A DNA stretch of 64,000 nt from Aldehydirespirator sp965117015 (lineage in GTDB: Bacteria > Actinomycetota > Acidimicrobiia > Acidimicrobiales > Aldehydirespiratoraceae), in the NCBI GenBank assembly GCA_965117015.1, contig OZ220747.1:868001-932000 (forward strand), written 5' to 3'. A program made the translations under genes and the position numbers. Positions 44,745 through 54,700 of the stretch are shown in pieces. The notes under the pieces are model-generated. The model searched no databases, was not told the DNA's origin, and saw only the letters and a list, made by a program, of their open reading frames with translations. Positions within the stretch are counted from its first letter, which is position 1. Each line of letters begins with the position of its first letter.

Positions 44745-45770
44745 ATGACTGCTTCGAGAACATCGGTTCGATTCCGCAGGGTTATTGCGACTGGGGCAGT
44801 TGTTGTCCTGCTGACCGGCGCGGCGTCTGCGGTCGCCGGGGCAGCGCCCCATCAGCCGGAGCCGGGCGTGTGCTCTCGCACATCACAGGTGCGCGACCGG
44901 ATCCTTCGGGCGTTGGAGATGACCGACTGTGGTGCCGTCACCCAGGCCGAACTGGGCAGAATCGGGGCTCTGTGGATCAACGAAGCGGGTATCTCCGAGC
45001 TACAGGATGGGGATTTCGAAGGGCTCGGCGGCCTGCAGAAACTGGATCTCGGGGGCAACGATCTCGTCTCGCTGCCCAGCGGGGTGTTCGACGGATTGTG
45101 GAGCCTCCAGTTGCTGTGGCTGCCGAACAACCGGTTGCGAGCACTGCCCGAGGGCGTATTCGACGATCTAGGGGCCCTGCTGAAACTGGACTTGGAGGCC
45201 AACCGGCTGGCATGGCTGCCCGACGGCGTGTTCGACGGGCTGTCTCGACTGCAGTGGCTGGACCTTGAGGACAATCGTCTCGAAGAACTGCCCGACGGCG
45301 TGTTCGACGAGACCTCCAACCTCGGGTACCTGACGCTCGCCCACAACGAACTGATCGCGCTGCCCGACGGAGTGTTCGGCGAACTCTCCCATGTCGACAA
45401 GCTGTTGTTTGACCACAACAGCCTGATCGCGCTGCCCGACGGAGTGTTCGAGGGCCTGTCGAACCTGATCTGGCTCGACGCCCGATCCAACCCGACTGAC
45501 CCGTTCGTGGTTGGTGTGGGGCTGCGGCTGATGGACCAGGCGGTCGCGGTGGTGGTGCCGGCTGGGGCGCCCTTCGATGTAGCGGCCACGCTGACGGTGC
45601 AGGGAACGCAGCGTTACACCGTCGAGGCGACTGTCGAGGCCGGCCGGACCACCAGCGAGCCCGTCCCCATTGTTGACAGCGGATCCTTCAGCGTCTCGAT
45701 CGAGTCGGCCGAATTCCGCAATTTCGTCTACGCGCACGGAATCCAGCTCAGGACCGGTCTCGCTGAGTGA
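44745..45770 (+). CDS. secreted leucine-rich-repeat protein
   Basis: 341 residues from ATG 44745 with GAAGGGAGAG upstream. Sec signal peptide (VVVLLTGAASAVAGAAP), then a Cys-flanked cap (GVCSRTSQVRDRILRALEMTDC) common before bacterial LRR arrays. About seven LRRs of 24 residues follow, with the consensus LPDGVFDGLSRLQWLDLEDNRL (about 75-250), and then a C-terminal beta-domain of about 90 residues that resembles the end of eukaryotic-type LRR ectodomains. No anchor is visible. LRR ectodomains bind proteins, so a role in contact with other cells or a host is plausible. Different LRR class from the plant-type repeats of the proteases at 51.8-62.9 kb. Confidence 0.85.
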   Translation: MTASRTSVRFRRVIATGAVVVLLTGAASAVAGAAPHQPEPGVCSRTSQVRDRILRALEMTDCGAVTQAELGRIGALWINEAGISELQDGDFEGLGGLQKLDLGGNDLVSLPSGVFDGLWSLQLLWLPNNRLRALPEGVFDDLGALLKLDLEANRLAWLPDGVFDGLSRLQWLDLEDNRLEELPDGVFDETSNLGYLTLAHNELIALPDGVFGELSHVDKLLFDHNSLIALPDGVFEGLSNLIWLDARSNPTDPFVVGVGLRLMDQAVAVVVPAGAPFDVAATLTVQGTQRYTVEATVEAGRTTSEPVPIVDSGSFSVSIESAEFRNFVYAHGIQLRTGLAE

Positions 45771-45865
45771 CCCTCGCTGGGCGCGATACGAGACCAGGCT
45801 TCCGGACTGATGGAGGCTCAGATCAGCCTCGACAGCTGAGCAGGGAGGCCGCGGAGTCGGAGGCG

Positions 45866-46285
45866 TCAGGCTCGTTCGACGCGGGGCCCCCACTGCTCGA
45901 GGTCCGCGGCGGCCTCGGTGGACAGGCCGTCGTCGGTCACGATCGCCAACACCGACGCCCGTGGCCTCCACTGAACGCCCAACAGGCCTGCAAGGCTCGT
46001 TCCCAACAGGGCGGGATCGTTGTGGGCGACGATCGTGCCGCCGGCGTCGGCGACCCACCGCCGGTAGCCGGGCGACTGGGACCCGCCACCGATCAGGAAC
46101 GTCCTGCCGTCGGTGTCCACCCGGTGGGCGCGGAGGACGTCGATGCCCTCGAGCAGGCCGCAGACCACCCCGTCGAAGCACCGGCAGCGCCAGCTGCTCG
46201 CGGGTCGTGCCGCTCTGGAGCCCGCCCCAGTATCCGGTCGCGTCGGGCAGGTTCGGCGTGCGCTCCCCGTCGAAGATGGCCGCGG
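45866..46285 (-). pseudogene. xylB: xylulokinase (FGGY kinase) C-terminal fragment
   Basis: The minus strand reads FDGERTPNLPDATGYWGGLQ, then TTREQLAL; after a frameshift near 46190 it continues MVCGLLEGIDVLRAHRVDTDGRTFLIGGGSQSPGYRRWVADAGG, the well-known C-terminal ATP-binding part of xylulokinase. The N-terminal two thirds are absent and the reading frame is broken, so it is a relic. Together with the orphan LacI regulator it suggests a lost pentose-use locus. Confidence 0.7.
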
Positions 46286-46383
46286 TCACAGCGGCGTTCA
46301 ACTCAGGAGTCGAGGTACCCGAGATAGCCCGGTCCGTGGGCGAGCGCCGCAACACGATCAAGGGATGGCTCGCTGACGGGTGA

Positions 46384-46701
46384 GTTCAAGCCGCTGTCAA
46401 CTAGCTGAGTTGGATGCGCGACCGATGCTTCGCCACCAGCGAAGGAGTTTGACGAGGACCCCTCGCGGCCGACTGAGGGTTAGACGACTTGCCAACGCCC
46501 GCGGCAACGTCATCGTCGAGGTTGAGGAACTCCGTCGGACAGCTGCGAGCAGGCTCGCTGGCCGCGGTCTACCGGGCGGTGACTCAGACTCGGTTCGCCG
46601 AATGTGAGTGCCTCCACCATGCGTGAGAGCCTGTGGTTCGCGTCAGATGTGAAGTGTCTTGCTGGACTGGGTATCGCCGATGGGCCATGCGGCCTGCCGG
46701 T
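46384..46701. other. intergenic, no gene recognised
   Basis: About 320 bp between the xylulokinase fragment and the end of the hybrid kinase. I see no conserved frame, repeat or RNA. A short plus-strand frame ending at 46383 (EVPEIARSVGERRNTIKGWL) resembles a transposase-type helix-turn-helix but is too short to call. Confidence 0.45.
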
Positions 46702-49113
46702 TCAGGGCGCGGCTGGTGAGGGGGTTTTGGCGGCGCGGTAGCCGACGCCGGGCACTGTGAGGATGTAGGTGGGGTTTCTGGCGTCGTCTCCGAGTTTGCG
46801 GCGTAGGTTCTTGACGGTGGCGCGCACCCGCTGCGTGTCGGCCGAGGGCCCCTTTCCCCAGATCCGTTCTTGCAGTTGTTGGTAGGTGAGGACGCGTCCG
46901 TCGTTGGAGCACAGTTCGGCCAGCAGCTTGAACTCGATGGGGGTGAGCTTGGCGGGTCGGCCCGCCACGGTCGCGGAGTGTGACAGGTAGTCGACGGTCA
47001 GGTCTCCCAGATGGTAGGGCCCCGTTTGGGAGGAGCGCGCCCTGCGCAGCGCGGCTGTGATCCTGGCCAGCAGCTCGGTCGGCGAGAAAGGCTTGACCAC
47101 GCAGTCGGCCGCGCCGGTCTCGAAGGCTCTGGCCATGTGCCGGTCGCCACCCCGCCCAGACAGGAAGATGACCGGCACTTCCATGGCTGTTTGTATGCGG
47201 CTCATGAGCTTGAACCCGTCGGTGCCGGGCAGTATCGAGTCGACCAGAACCAGATGGGGCATCTCAGTCTCAAGGAGTTGTTCGACCTCGTCGGGGTCGC
47301 CGGTGAGGATCGGCGTGTAGCCCGCTTCTGAGAGCGTGTTGTGGATCAAGCGGAGAATGTGCGGGTCGTTGTCGATGGCGAGGATGCGCTCGCCCCTGAG
47401 GGGTGCTGGGTCCGGCCGGGCGACGGCCGCGGGGCTGGTGGAGGCCTCATCGACCGCGGGGATCGTGAACGTGACGCGGGTGCCGCGGCCTTCGCCGTCG
47501 CTGTCGGACCAGATGCGGCCTCCGTGGGCCTCGACGATGCCTTTGCACATCGTGAGACCCAGACCGGAGCTGCGGGTGCCCCTGTCGGCGCCGCCGCGGT
47601 GTAGCTGTTGGGACTTCGTGAACAGGTGCGACAGGTGCTGTGGTGCGGATGCGGCGCCCTTGTGGGTGATGCTGATCGCTAGGTGGTGGTCGTACACGGA
47701 CGCGGCCACTGTGATCACAGACCACGGGCGGGAGTGTTCGGCGGCGCTGGAGAACAAGATGTGGAGAACCTGCACGATCCGCGGCGCGTCGGCCCAGACT
47801 CTCGGCAGGTTCGCCGTGACATTGATCTTGATGCCGGTGTCGTGCCCACTGCCCAAGAAGGCGGTCTTCGCCTGATCGAGCAGCGACGCGGCGTCGGTCG
47901 GCGCGGGAGCGACGAACAGCGTCCCGGCCTCGATGCGGGTCATGTCCAGGAGGCTGTTCATCAGGTCGCGCATGCGGTCGGCCTGCTCCTCGATGATGCG
48001 GAAGAACTGCTTCACTTCGGCTGGGTCCAGTGGCGATGTCGTGTCTCGCATCGTGGCAGCGGACCCCTTGATCGACGTCAACGGCGCCCGCAGTTCGTGG
48101 CTCGCCATCCCCAGCAACTCACAACGCAGTCGTTGGAGCTCCTCAACAGGAGTTATGTCCTGCATGGTGACCACCACCGAGACGATCTCGCCGTCGTCGG
48201 CGCGGATCGGCGCGGTGTTGACCAGCGTGCTCACCGTGGTGCCGTCGGGCCGCTCGATCACCATCTCCTCAGCGAGTACCGTCTCGCCGGCGCGAAACGA
48301 CCGCTGCAGCGGCAGTTCGTCGCGAGGGATCTCGGACCCGTCCATCCGGCAGAATCGCAGCCGGTCCAGGTGCTTGCTCACCGTGCGCCCCTCGACGGAA
48401 GAATCGCCAAAGAGGCGGCGCGCCTCCAAGTTGAACTGCACGGCCTGCCGAGTGTGTGCGTCCACTACCACCACGCCCACTGGGGACTTGTCGATCAGCG
48501 TCTCCAGGTCGGCCCTGGCCCGCTGCTCGTCGCCGTAATTCAAGGCGTTGGTGATGGCCATCGCCGCCTGGGCCGCGAACATCTCCAGAGTCTCCTCGTC
48601 CTCGGAGCTGAACTCGGCGCCGTCGGGCTTCTCAGCAACCGAGATGTGGCCCACCAGCCTGTCGCCAGCCCTTACCGGTGTTCCCAAGAACGCCCCGATC
48701 AGCGGCCGGAACCCCGGGAAACCGGCCGCATCCGCGTGGGCGACGAAGTCGGGGGTTCGCAGCGCCCCGCTCTGCTCGCTAAGACACTGCAACAAGGCCT
48801 CGCCCTGGGGAAAGGCCATGAGCCGGCTCTCGGCTTCGGGCTCCAGTCCCGAAATGATCACCTCACCGGGTGCACCGGAGTCGCCGACAGTAATGATCGC
48901 GCCATAGCGGGCGCCGGTCAGCGAGCGGGCGCCGTCCACTACCTCCTGCAGCACCACATCTAGATCCAGGCCCTTGCTGATGCGAAGGATGGTCTCGCTG
49001 AGCCGCGAGAGCCGCAGCGGTGTCTCATTGACGGCCCGAGCCTGGCCGCGCTCACTCAAACCGTCACCCCAATGCAGCGAAACCCATCCGTTGCGCAGGC
49101 CGTATCCCCACAC
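46702..49113 (-). CDS. GAF-PAS histidine kinase fused to a DNA-binding response regulator
   Basis: 803 residues (start ATG 49113 or TTG 49059). Order: GAF (about 45-190), PAS (205-325), HisKA with the phospho-His at 339 (MASHELRAPLTSIKG), HATPase_c (about 440-552), receiver (576-690; phospho-Asp 625 in LVLVDSILPGTDG, Lys 674 in VKPFSP), and OmpR-type winged helix (700-795). Sensor and DNA-binding output in one chain would let the protein autophosphorylate and bind DNA itself. Oddity: the ATP-binding domain looks degenerate. The N-box catalytic Asn is Ser456 (ILFSSAAEHS) and the G1-box D-x-G-x-G is missing (ITHKGAASA), while the G2 box SSGLGL is kept. It may need a partner kinase or be a ligand-controlled regulator. 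No membrane segment. Confidence 0.9.
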   Translation of the reverse strand: MWGYGLRNGWVSLHWGDGLSERGQARAVNETPLRLSRLSETILRISKGLDLDVVLQEVVDGARSLTGARYGAIITVGDSGAPGEVIISGLEPEAESRLMAFPQGEALLQCLSEQSGALRTPDFVAHADAAGFPGFRPLIGAFLGTPVRAGDRLVGHISVAEKPDGAEFSSEDEETLEMFAAQAAMAITNALNYGDEQRARADLETLIDKSPVGVVVVDAHTRQAVQFNLEARRLFGDSSVEGRTVSKHLDRLRFCRMDGSEIPRDELPLQRSFRAGETVLAEEMVIERPDGTTVSTLVNTAPIRADDGEIVSVVVTMQDITPVEELQRLRCELLGMASHELRAPLTSIKGSAATMRDTTSPLDPAEVKQFFRIIEEQADRMRDLMNSLLDMTRIEAGTLFVAPAPTDAASLLDQAKTAFLGSGHDTGIKINVTANLPRVWADAPRIVQVLHILFSSAAEHSRPWSVITVAASVYDHHLAISITHKGAASAPQHLSHLFTKSQQLHRGGADRGTRSSGLGLTMCKGIVEAHGGRIWSDSDGEGRGTRVTFTIPAVDEASTSPAAVARPDPAPLRGERILAIDNDPHILRLIHNTLSEAGYTPILTGDPDEVEQLLETEMPHLVLVDSILPGTDGFKLMSRIQTAMEVPVIFLSGRGGDRHMARAFETGAADCVVKPFSPTELLARITAALRRARSSQTGPYHLGDLTVDYLSHSATVAGRPAKLTPIEFKLLAELCSNDGRVLTYQQLQERIWGKGPSADTQRVRATVKNLRRKLGDDARNPTYILTVPGVGYRAAKTPSPAAP

Positions 49114-49250
49114 TCATATGAGGTCCATTTAAGCCGAATTCTTGGCATGGAGCCACTACGAGGGGACCAGTCGGTCATCGGGTTCAGCGCAGTTGGCCTC
49201 CGAACTCGAGAAGGCGCCCCCTGCGCGGCACGTCAGCGTGGCTGGGGTTG

Positions 49251-51434
49251 CTACCGCTTGCCGTAGCAGGAGGCGGTGGCCTCGACATCGCCGAGCACGT
49301 CCAGGACCAGCTCGTACAGCACCGGGTCGTAGTCCTGCAGTTCGTCGCGGGTGTTGACCCAGGTGTAGGTGAAGTCCCGCTCGTCGGCCGCGTTCATGAA
49401 CCACATGACGCCCTCGGCCCAATACTCGGCCGCGTTCGTGGCGCCGTAGGTGCCCTCCCACAGTCCCGCGACCAGGGCATTCTCGTAGGCGGCGTCAAGG
49501 CGATTCTGGAAGGCGTCGTCGCCGAGCAGCTCGAGCGCATAGTCCACGGCGTGGCCGCCCTCATGGACTGTCAGCGAGGAATACCCGTCGCAGAGCAGGT
49601 TGGCCTGTGAGGTCGCAACAACGGGGAACCCGTGCCCGGGGCCGAGCCCGACTGAGCCGGGGTCAAGATCGGGGAACGTCGCAGCGACTTCCGGCAGGTC
49701 CGCGATCGTCTCCGTAAGCGCGTAGACCGCGACCCGGACACGCTGCTGGGCGAGTGCTCGGATGATGTCGGGCCGGTTGGCGACGATCTGCCCGAAGACC
49801 AGAGCCGCGCGCCTCAGCGCCTCATCGGAGACCTCCGAGGACCCGACCACCGGCAGGTCGGCGTCTACGTGCTTGGTGTAGAACGGGTCCAGGCCCAACG
49901 CCGCGGGCGGCTCTGTGACCGCGGCCGTGCCCGCCGGTGGGATCGTCCGGGTGCGCTCCACCTCGATGAAGCCGGTGGAGTCGATGCCGCTGACATAGAG
50001 CCGCTCCTCGGTGTCGCTCCTTATGTGGAAGGCGATGCGCTGGCCGTCAGGGGACCACTTCGGGAACTGCACCCGTCCGTCCGACTCGACGATCACCTTC
50101 TCGCCGGCACCGTCGAGGGTGCTCACATGCAGCGCCGACCCGGTGCCGCGGCCGCGCACGAACGCGACACGGCTGCCGTCAGGCGACCACGCCAGCCCGC
50201 CATACCGGGCAACGCCGCCGAAGGCCGCCCGAGGACCGGTGCCGTCAGAGTCGGCCACGATCACTTCGTCACCGGCGATGTAGGCGAGCCGGGCCCCGTC
50301 CGGGGACCACGCGGGCGTATTCTCCCAGAGGCCCCCCGCGGTGAGCGGCTGCTGGCGGCCTCCGTCGCTGTCCATCACCACGATGAAACGGTCGTTCTCG
50401 AACCGACGCGCGAATGCGATCCTGGAACCGTCAGGCGACCACGCCGGCGACTCATCGAAGGTGTCGCCGTCGGTCAGCTGCATGGCTGCACTGCCGTCGG
50501 GCGACACGGTCCAGATGTGGTAGGCCCAGACGCCGTCCTGCTCATACCCGCGTGCATAGGCGATCCGGGCACCGTCAGGCGACCAGGCCGGTGTATAGAG
50601 AAAGGCATTCCGGTCATCCACGACGAGGCGATGTGAACGGCCTTTGCTGGTCATGAGCCACAGATCGCTGTTGTGAATGAAGGCCACTCGTGTGCAATCG
50701 GGCGACCACGAGACGTCTCTTGCGTGGTCGGACTCGACCCACTGAACCGCATCATCGTCGCTGGACCCCCCGCAGGGCCAGGGCTCGTGCGCGGTGTCAA
50801 TCGTGTAGCGGAGGGTGCCGTCGTTGATGGCTTTGAGCAGCACCATCATGTCGCCGCGGGTGAAGTCCTCAGACTCCTCGGCCTGAAGGATCTCGTCGTA
50901 GAAGCGCTCCATGAACACCAACGCATGCCACCGGCCCAAAGGCGCAGACGGCTTGAACGTGCCATCGCCATATCCGAGCGTCACTCCGGCCCCAGCCGCC
51001 CACTCCACAGCCTCAAAGGCATAATGATCAGGCGCCACATCAAAGAACCGCTGGCTCTGAGCGGCGCCGGATGCGTCCGATGCCGTGTCGCCGGACGCGT
51101 CAGCGTCGCGGAGGGTGCCGTCGTTGATGGCTTTGAGCAGCACCATCATGTCGCCGCGGGTGAAGTCCTCAGACTCCTCGGCCTGAAGGATCTCGTCGTA
51201 GAAGCGCTCCATGAACACCAACGCATGCCGCCGGCCCAAAGGCGCAGACGGCTTGAACGTGCCATCGCCATATCCGAGCGTCACTCCGGCCCCAGCCGCC
51301 CACTCCACAGCCTCAAAGGCATAATGATCAGGCGCCACATCAAAGAACCGCTGGCTCTGAGCGGCCGCAGTCGGCGCCGACGCTGCCATTGCTGCCACGA
51401 CGCTCACCACAGCAGCGACAGCCCACTTCTTCAT
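49251..51434 (-). CDS. secreted SLH-like/TolB-like protein with HEGGH metallopeptidase domain
   Basis: 727 residues from ATG 51434 (MKKWAVAAVVS) with GGGAG upstream. Sec signal peptide, then two almost identical SLH-like blocks of about 86 residues (QSQRFFDVAPDHYAFEAVEW...TFKPSAPLGR). Next come about six TolB/WD40-like beta-propeller repeats with the motif AWSPDGSRIAF (about 240-490), and a C-terminal domain with LTVHEGGHAVDYALEL (HExxH, residues 624-628) followed by AAEYWAEGVMWF, whose Glu could complete a zinc site; LETHAL-factor-like peptidases share this layout. Expected at the cell surface, perhaps recognising substrates with the propeller. Divergent from the LRR-protease gene across 326 bp. 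Confidence 0.85.
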   Translation of the reverse strand: MKKWAVAAVVSVVAAMAASAPTAAAQSQRFFDVAPDHYAFEAVEWAAGAGVTLGYGDGTFKPSAPLGRRHALVFMERFYDEILQAEESEDFTRGDMMVLLKAINDGTLRDADASGDTASDASGAAQSQRFFDVAPDHYAFEAVEWAAGAGVTLGYGDGTFKPSAPLGRWHALVFMERFYDEILQAEESEDFTRGDMMVLLKAINDGTLRYTIDTAHEPWPCGGSSDDDAVQWVESDHARDVSWSPDCTRVAFIHNSDLWLMTSKGRSHRLVVDDRNAFLYTPAWSPDGARIAYARGYEQDGVWAYHIWTVSPDGSAAMQLTDGDTFDESPAWSPDGSRIAFARRFENDRFIVVMDSDGGRQQPLTAGGLWENTPAWSPDGARLAYIAGDEVIVADSDGTGPRAAFGGVARYGGLAWSPDGSRVAFVRGRGTGSALHVSTLDGAGEKVIVESDGRVQFPKWSPDGQRIAFHIRSDTEERLYVSGIDSTGFIEVERTRTIPPAGTAAVTEPPAALGLDPFYTKHVDADLPVVGSSEVSDEALRRAALVFGQIVANRPDIIRALAQQRVRVAVYALTETIADLPEVAATFPDLDPGSVGLGPGHGFPVVATSQANLLCDGYSSLTVHEGGHAVDYALELLGDDAFQNRLDAAYENALVAGLWEGTYGATNAAEYWAEGVMWFMNAADERDFTYTWVNTRDELQDYDPVLYELVLDVLGDVEATASCYGKR
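50808..51365. repeat. 258-bp near-perfect duplication of the SLH-like block
   Basis: Copies 50808-51065 and 51108-51365, exactly 300 bp apart, differ at one position that I can see (A at 50930, G at 51230; Trp versus Arg in the protein). The 42-bp linker codes for an Asp/Ala/Ser-rich spacer. The duplication keeps the frame and must be recent or under gene conversion. Confidence 0.9.
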
Positions 51435-51760
51435 GCAACGACTCCCATTCGCGTACCGACAGCCCGTTGTTGCGGTAGATGATCTGTTCGCACCTCTCCG
51501 AAGGAAGTGCGATTTCGGCACCCCCGGATCAACCGGCAACGGTGTAGTTGGGCCACTCAGATCCCGTACCTTGCCTGTGCGGACAGACCCGGTCTTGCCT
51601 GACCCGTCGCCACGCAGCGTCGACCGAAGCCCGCGGCGCGCATGATGTGAACAATACCGTTCAGATCAGATAGCCGTGATATGAATTTCACAGCAGGGTC
51701 GCTGCCGTGTAGCGTAAGCCTGCGGTCAGGAAAGTGACCGTCGAGCATGAGAGAGTAAGC
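51435..51760. other. divergent promoter region of the surface-protease locus
   Basis: 326 bp between the SLH-like metallopeptidase (leftward) and the first LRR protease (rightward). Mostly GC-rich, with an AT-rich patch at about 51645-51692 that is the likeliest promoter for the rightward genes. No open frame or RNA seen. Confidence 0.4.
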
Positions 51761-54700
51761 ATGAAGCCGCTCCGGCCCAAGCCTTCCAGACCCGGCCGAG
51801 AGCCAGGCGGCTCGCGTCGACTCCGTGAGCGAACCGCCGACGAAGCCTGGCCGGGCGTCCACCAGCAGCACAAGACCGCTCGTTGGGGTGTGTTGCACCT
51901 GTTGGGGTTGGTGTTGTTGGTGTTGTTGGGGTCGGGTTGTTCTGATGAGGAGCCGGCGGATGATGAACCGGCTGATGAGGAGCCGGTGGGCGGGTCGTCG
52001 GGTGTTGTGGTGGAGGGGTTCGCGGTTCCTGACAAGGCGCCGTTGAAGAGTCCGCCGCTGCGATCGGCTCTCGACGATCTGGTGTCGGCGTTGGAGGCGG
52101 GTGACCTCAGCGAGGAGGAGGCTGCCGCGTCGGCGCCGGTGAGCCGGGGCCGCTCGGTGGGGGTGACCGTCCATGTCGACGGCGGGGTGGACGGGGTGGT
52201 CGCGTTGTTGGCCGGCAATGATGTGGCGCCGCGTCATGTGGGCTCAGATTTCGTGGAGGCGTTCGTGCCGGTGCGGCTGCTGCGGGAGGTCTCCGACATC
52301 GGTGGGGTGCTCTTCGTCGAGCCGATAGTGCCTCCTGAGGCGCCCCAGGCGCCTGTTCAGCGTGTCTTGGGAGAAGGCCCCGGGGTGCACGGCTCGGAGG
52401 CCTGGAACGACGCCGGGTTCACCGGTGCGGGCGTCAAGGTGGGCGTCATCGACGTCGGCTTCGTGGGCTTCGCTGAGCTGATGGGCACCGAGCTGCCGTT
52501 GGAGGTGCAGGCCAGATGCTACGGAACCCGAACGGACCAGTCCGGGGGTCTTGAAGCGTGCAACCAGGACGGAAGCCACGGCACCGCGGTCGCGGAGTCG
52601 ATCATCGACATCGCGCCCGACGCCGAGCTCTATATCGCGATGCCGCTGTCGCGCGGGGACCTAGCCGCGATCACCGACTGGATGATCACCGAGGGGGTGT
52701 CGGTGATCAACATGTCGCTCGGGTGGCCCTTCGACGGCCCCGGCGACGGCACGTCGCCGTCGAGTGTCAGCCCGCTGAGAACCGTTGACAACGCTGTCGG
52801 CGACGGCGTCGTGTGGGTGAACTCTGCGGGCAACTCCGCCCTGAGTTCCTGGTTCGGCACACCGGCCGACAGCGACGGCGACAAGACCTTGGAGTTCGAC
52901 GGCCGCGAGCAGCTCGCCCTCAACGGGGGCACTTGGGTGCAGTTGCGCTGGGACGGCGCCTGGGGCGGCGAGACCCTCGACTTGGACCTGTACCTCTACA
53001 ACAACGACGGAGAAGTCCTCGAGCGCAGCCTCAACCCCCAACTCGGCGGCAGCGGCCACAACGCCTACGAACGGTTCCGGGCGCCCGGAACCGGACAGAC
53101 CCTCCTGCAGGTCGCCACCCGCAACGACAACGGCCGGCAGCCCGCCTGGATACAGATAATGGCATGGAGCGGACACATCGAGGGCGCCAACGCACAAGCC
53201 AGCATCACCAACCCCGCCGAGAGCCTCAACGACGGCATGCTCGCCGCCGGCGCGGCCCACTGGAACCGCCCCGACACCATCGAGTCATACAGCAGCCGCG
53301 GCCCCGCACCCGCCGGCGCCGCCAAACCCGACATCGTTGGTGCCGACTGCGGCCAAACCGTCACATGGGCGCCCTTTTGTGGCACCAGCCAGGCATCGCC
53401 CCACATAGCCGGCCTCGCCGCGCTGGTGCGCCAACGACACCCCGATTTAACCCCCCAACAGGTAGTCGCCTATCTCAAAGAAAACGCCGACCGCAGCGAC
53501 AACCCTGACAACACCTGGGGACACGGCCTCGCCGCACTTCCCCAAGACATAAGCCCCGACCGCGCCGCCCTCGAAGCCCTCTACTGGGCCACCGACGGCG
53601 ACAACTGGACCAACAACACCAACTGGCTCACCGACCAGCCCCTAGACCAATGGCACGGCGTCACCACCAACCCCGACGGCAGAGTCACCATCCTCGACCT
53701 CCCCGATAACCAACTCAACGGCACCCTCCCCCCAGAACTGGGCGACCTCACCGAACTCGAGGCGCTGGCGCTCTACAACAACCAACTCACCGGCCGCACA
53801 CCCCCACAACTCGGCAACCTCACCAACCTCACATACCTGGACCTCGAGATCAACCAACTAAGCGGCGATATACCCCCGGAACTCGGCAACCTCACCAACC
53901 TGGACACGCTGTGGCTCAATAACAACCAGCTCACCGGAGAGATCCCCCAAGAACTAGGTGTCCTCACCAACCTGGAGACGCTGTACCTCAGCAGCAACCA
54001 GCTCAGCGGATGCATCCCGGCTGCGCTCCAGTCCGTGCCGACGAACGACTTCGGCCTTCTCGGCCTGCCCTGGTGCTCACTCCCTGTGGACGACCGGGCG
54101 GCCCTGGAGGCCCTCTACTACGCCACTGACGGCGACAACTGGGCCGACAACACCAACTGGCTCAGCGACGAACCCCTCGACCAATGGCACGGCGTCACCA
54201 CCGGTGCCGACGGCAGGGTCACCGAACTGCTTCTCGGAAACAACGGCTTGGCGGGTGCGATACCCCCCGAGTTGGGCAGCCTCACGAGGCTGCAGGACCT
54301 CCACCTCGATGTCAATCAGTTGAGCGGCGCGATCCCGGCCGAACTCGGCCGCCTCACCGACCTGGAGTCGCTGGGGCTCGGCGCCAACCGGCTGGGCGGC
54401 TCGATACCCACCCACCTCGGCGGCATCACCAACCTGAGAATGCTCGAACTCAGGGACAATCAACTGAGCGGCTCCATACCTGCCGCGCTCGGCAGCCTCT
54501 CCCGCTTGGAGTTGCTGTGGCTTCAAGAGAACCAGTTGAGCGGAGCGGTACCGGCTGAACTCGGCAGCCTCACCAACCTGGACGGGATGTGGCTCAGCCG
54601 CAATGAGGGACTCTCCGGCCCCTTGCCTGGCTCGTTCACCGAACTGGGCGTGCTCCGAACCTTGGATCTGCGTTCCACCCATCTGTGCGCGCCGACCGAC

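Noticed and set aside
46290..46383. Plus-strand EVPEIARSVGERRNTIKGWL, possible helix-turn-helix
   Set aside because: Too short and without a start; may be transposase debris, but nothing else supports it.
52661..53260. 199-codon minus-strand open frame under copy 1 of the protease
   Set aside because: Mirrors the coding strand of the S8 domain and has no independent motif.
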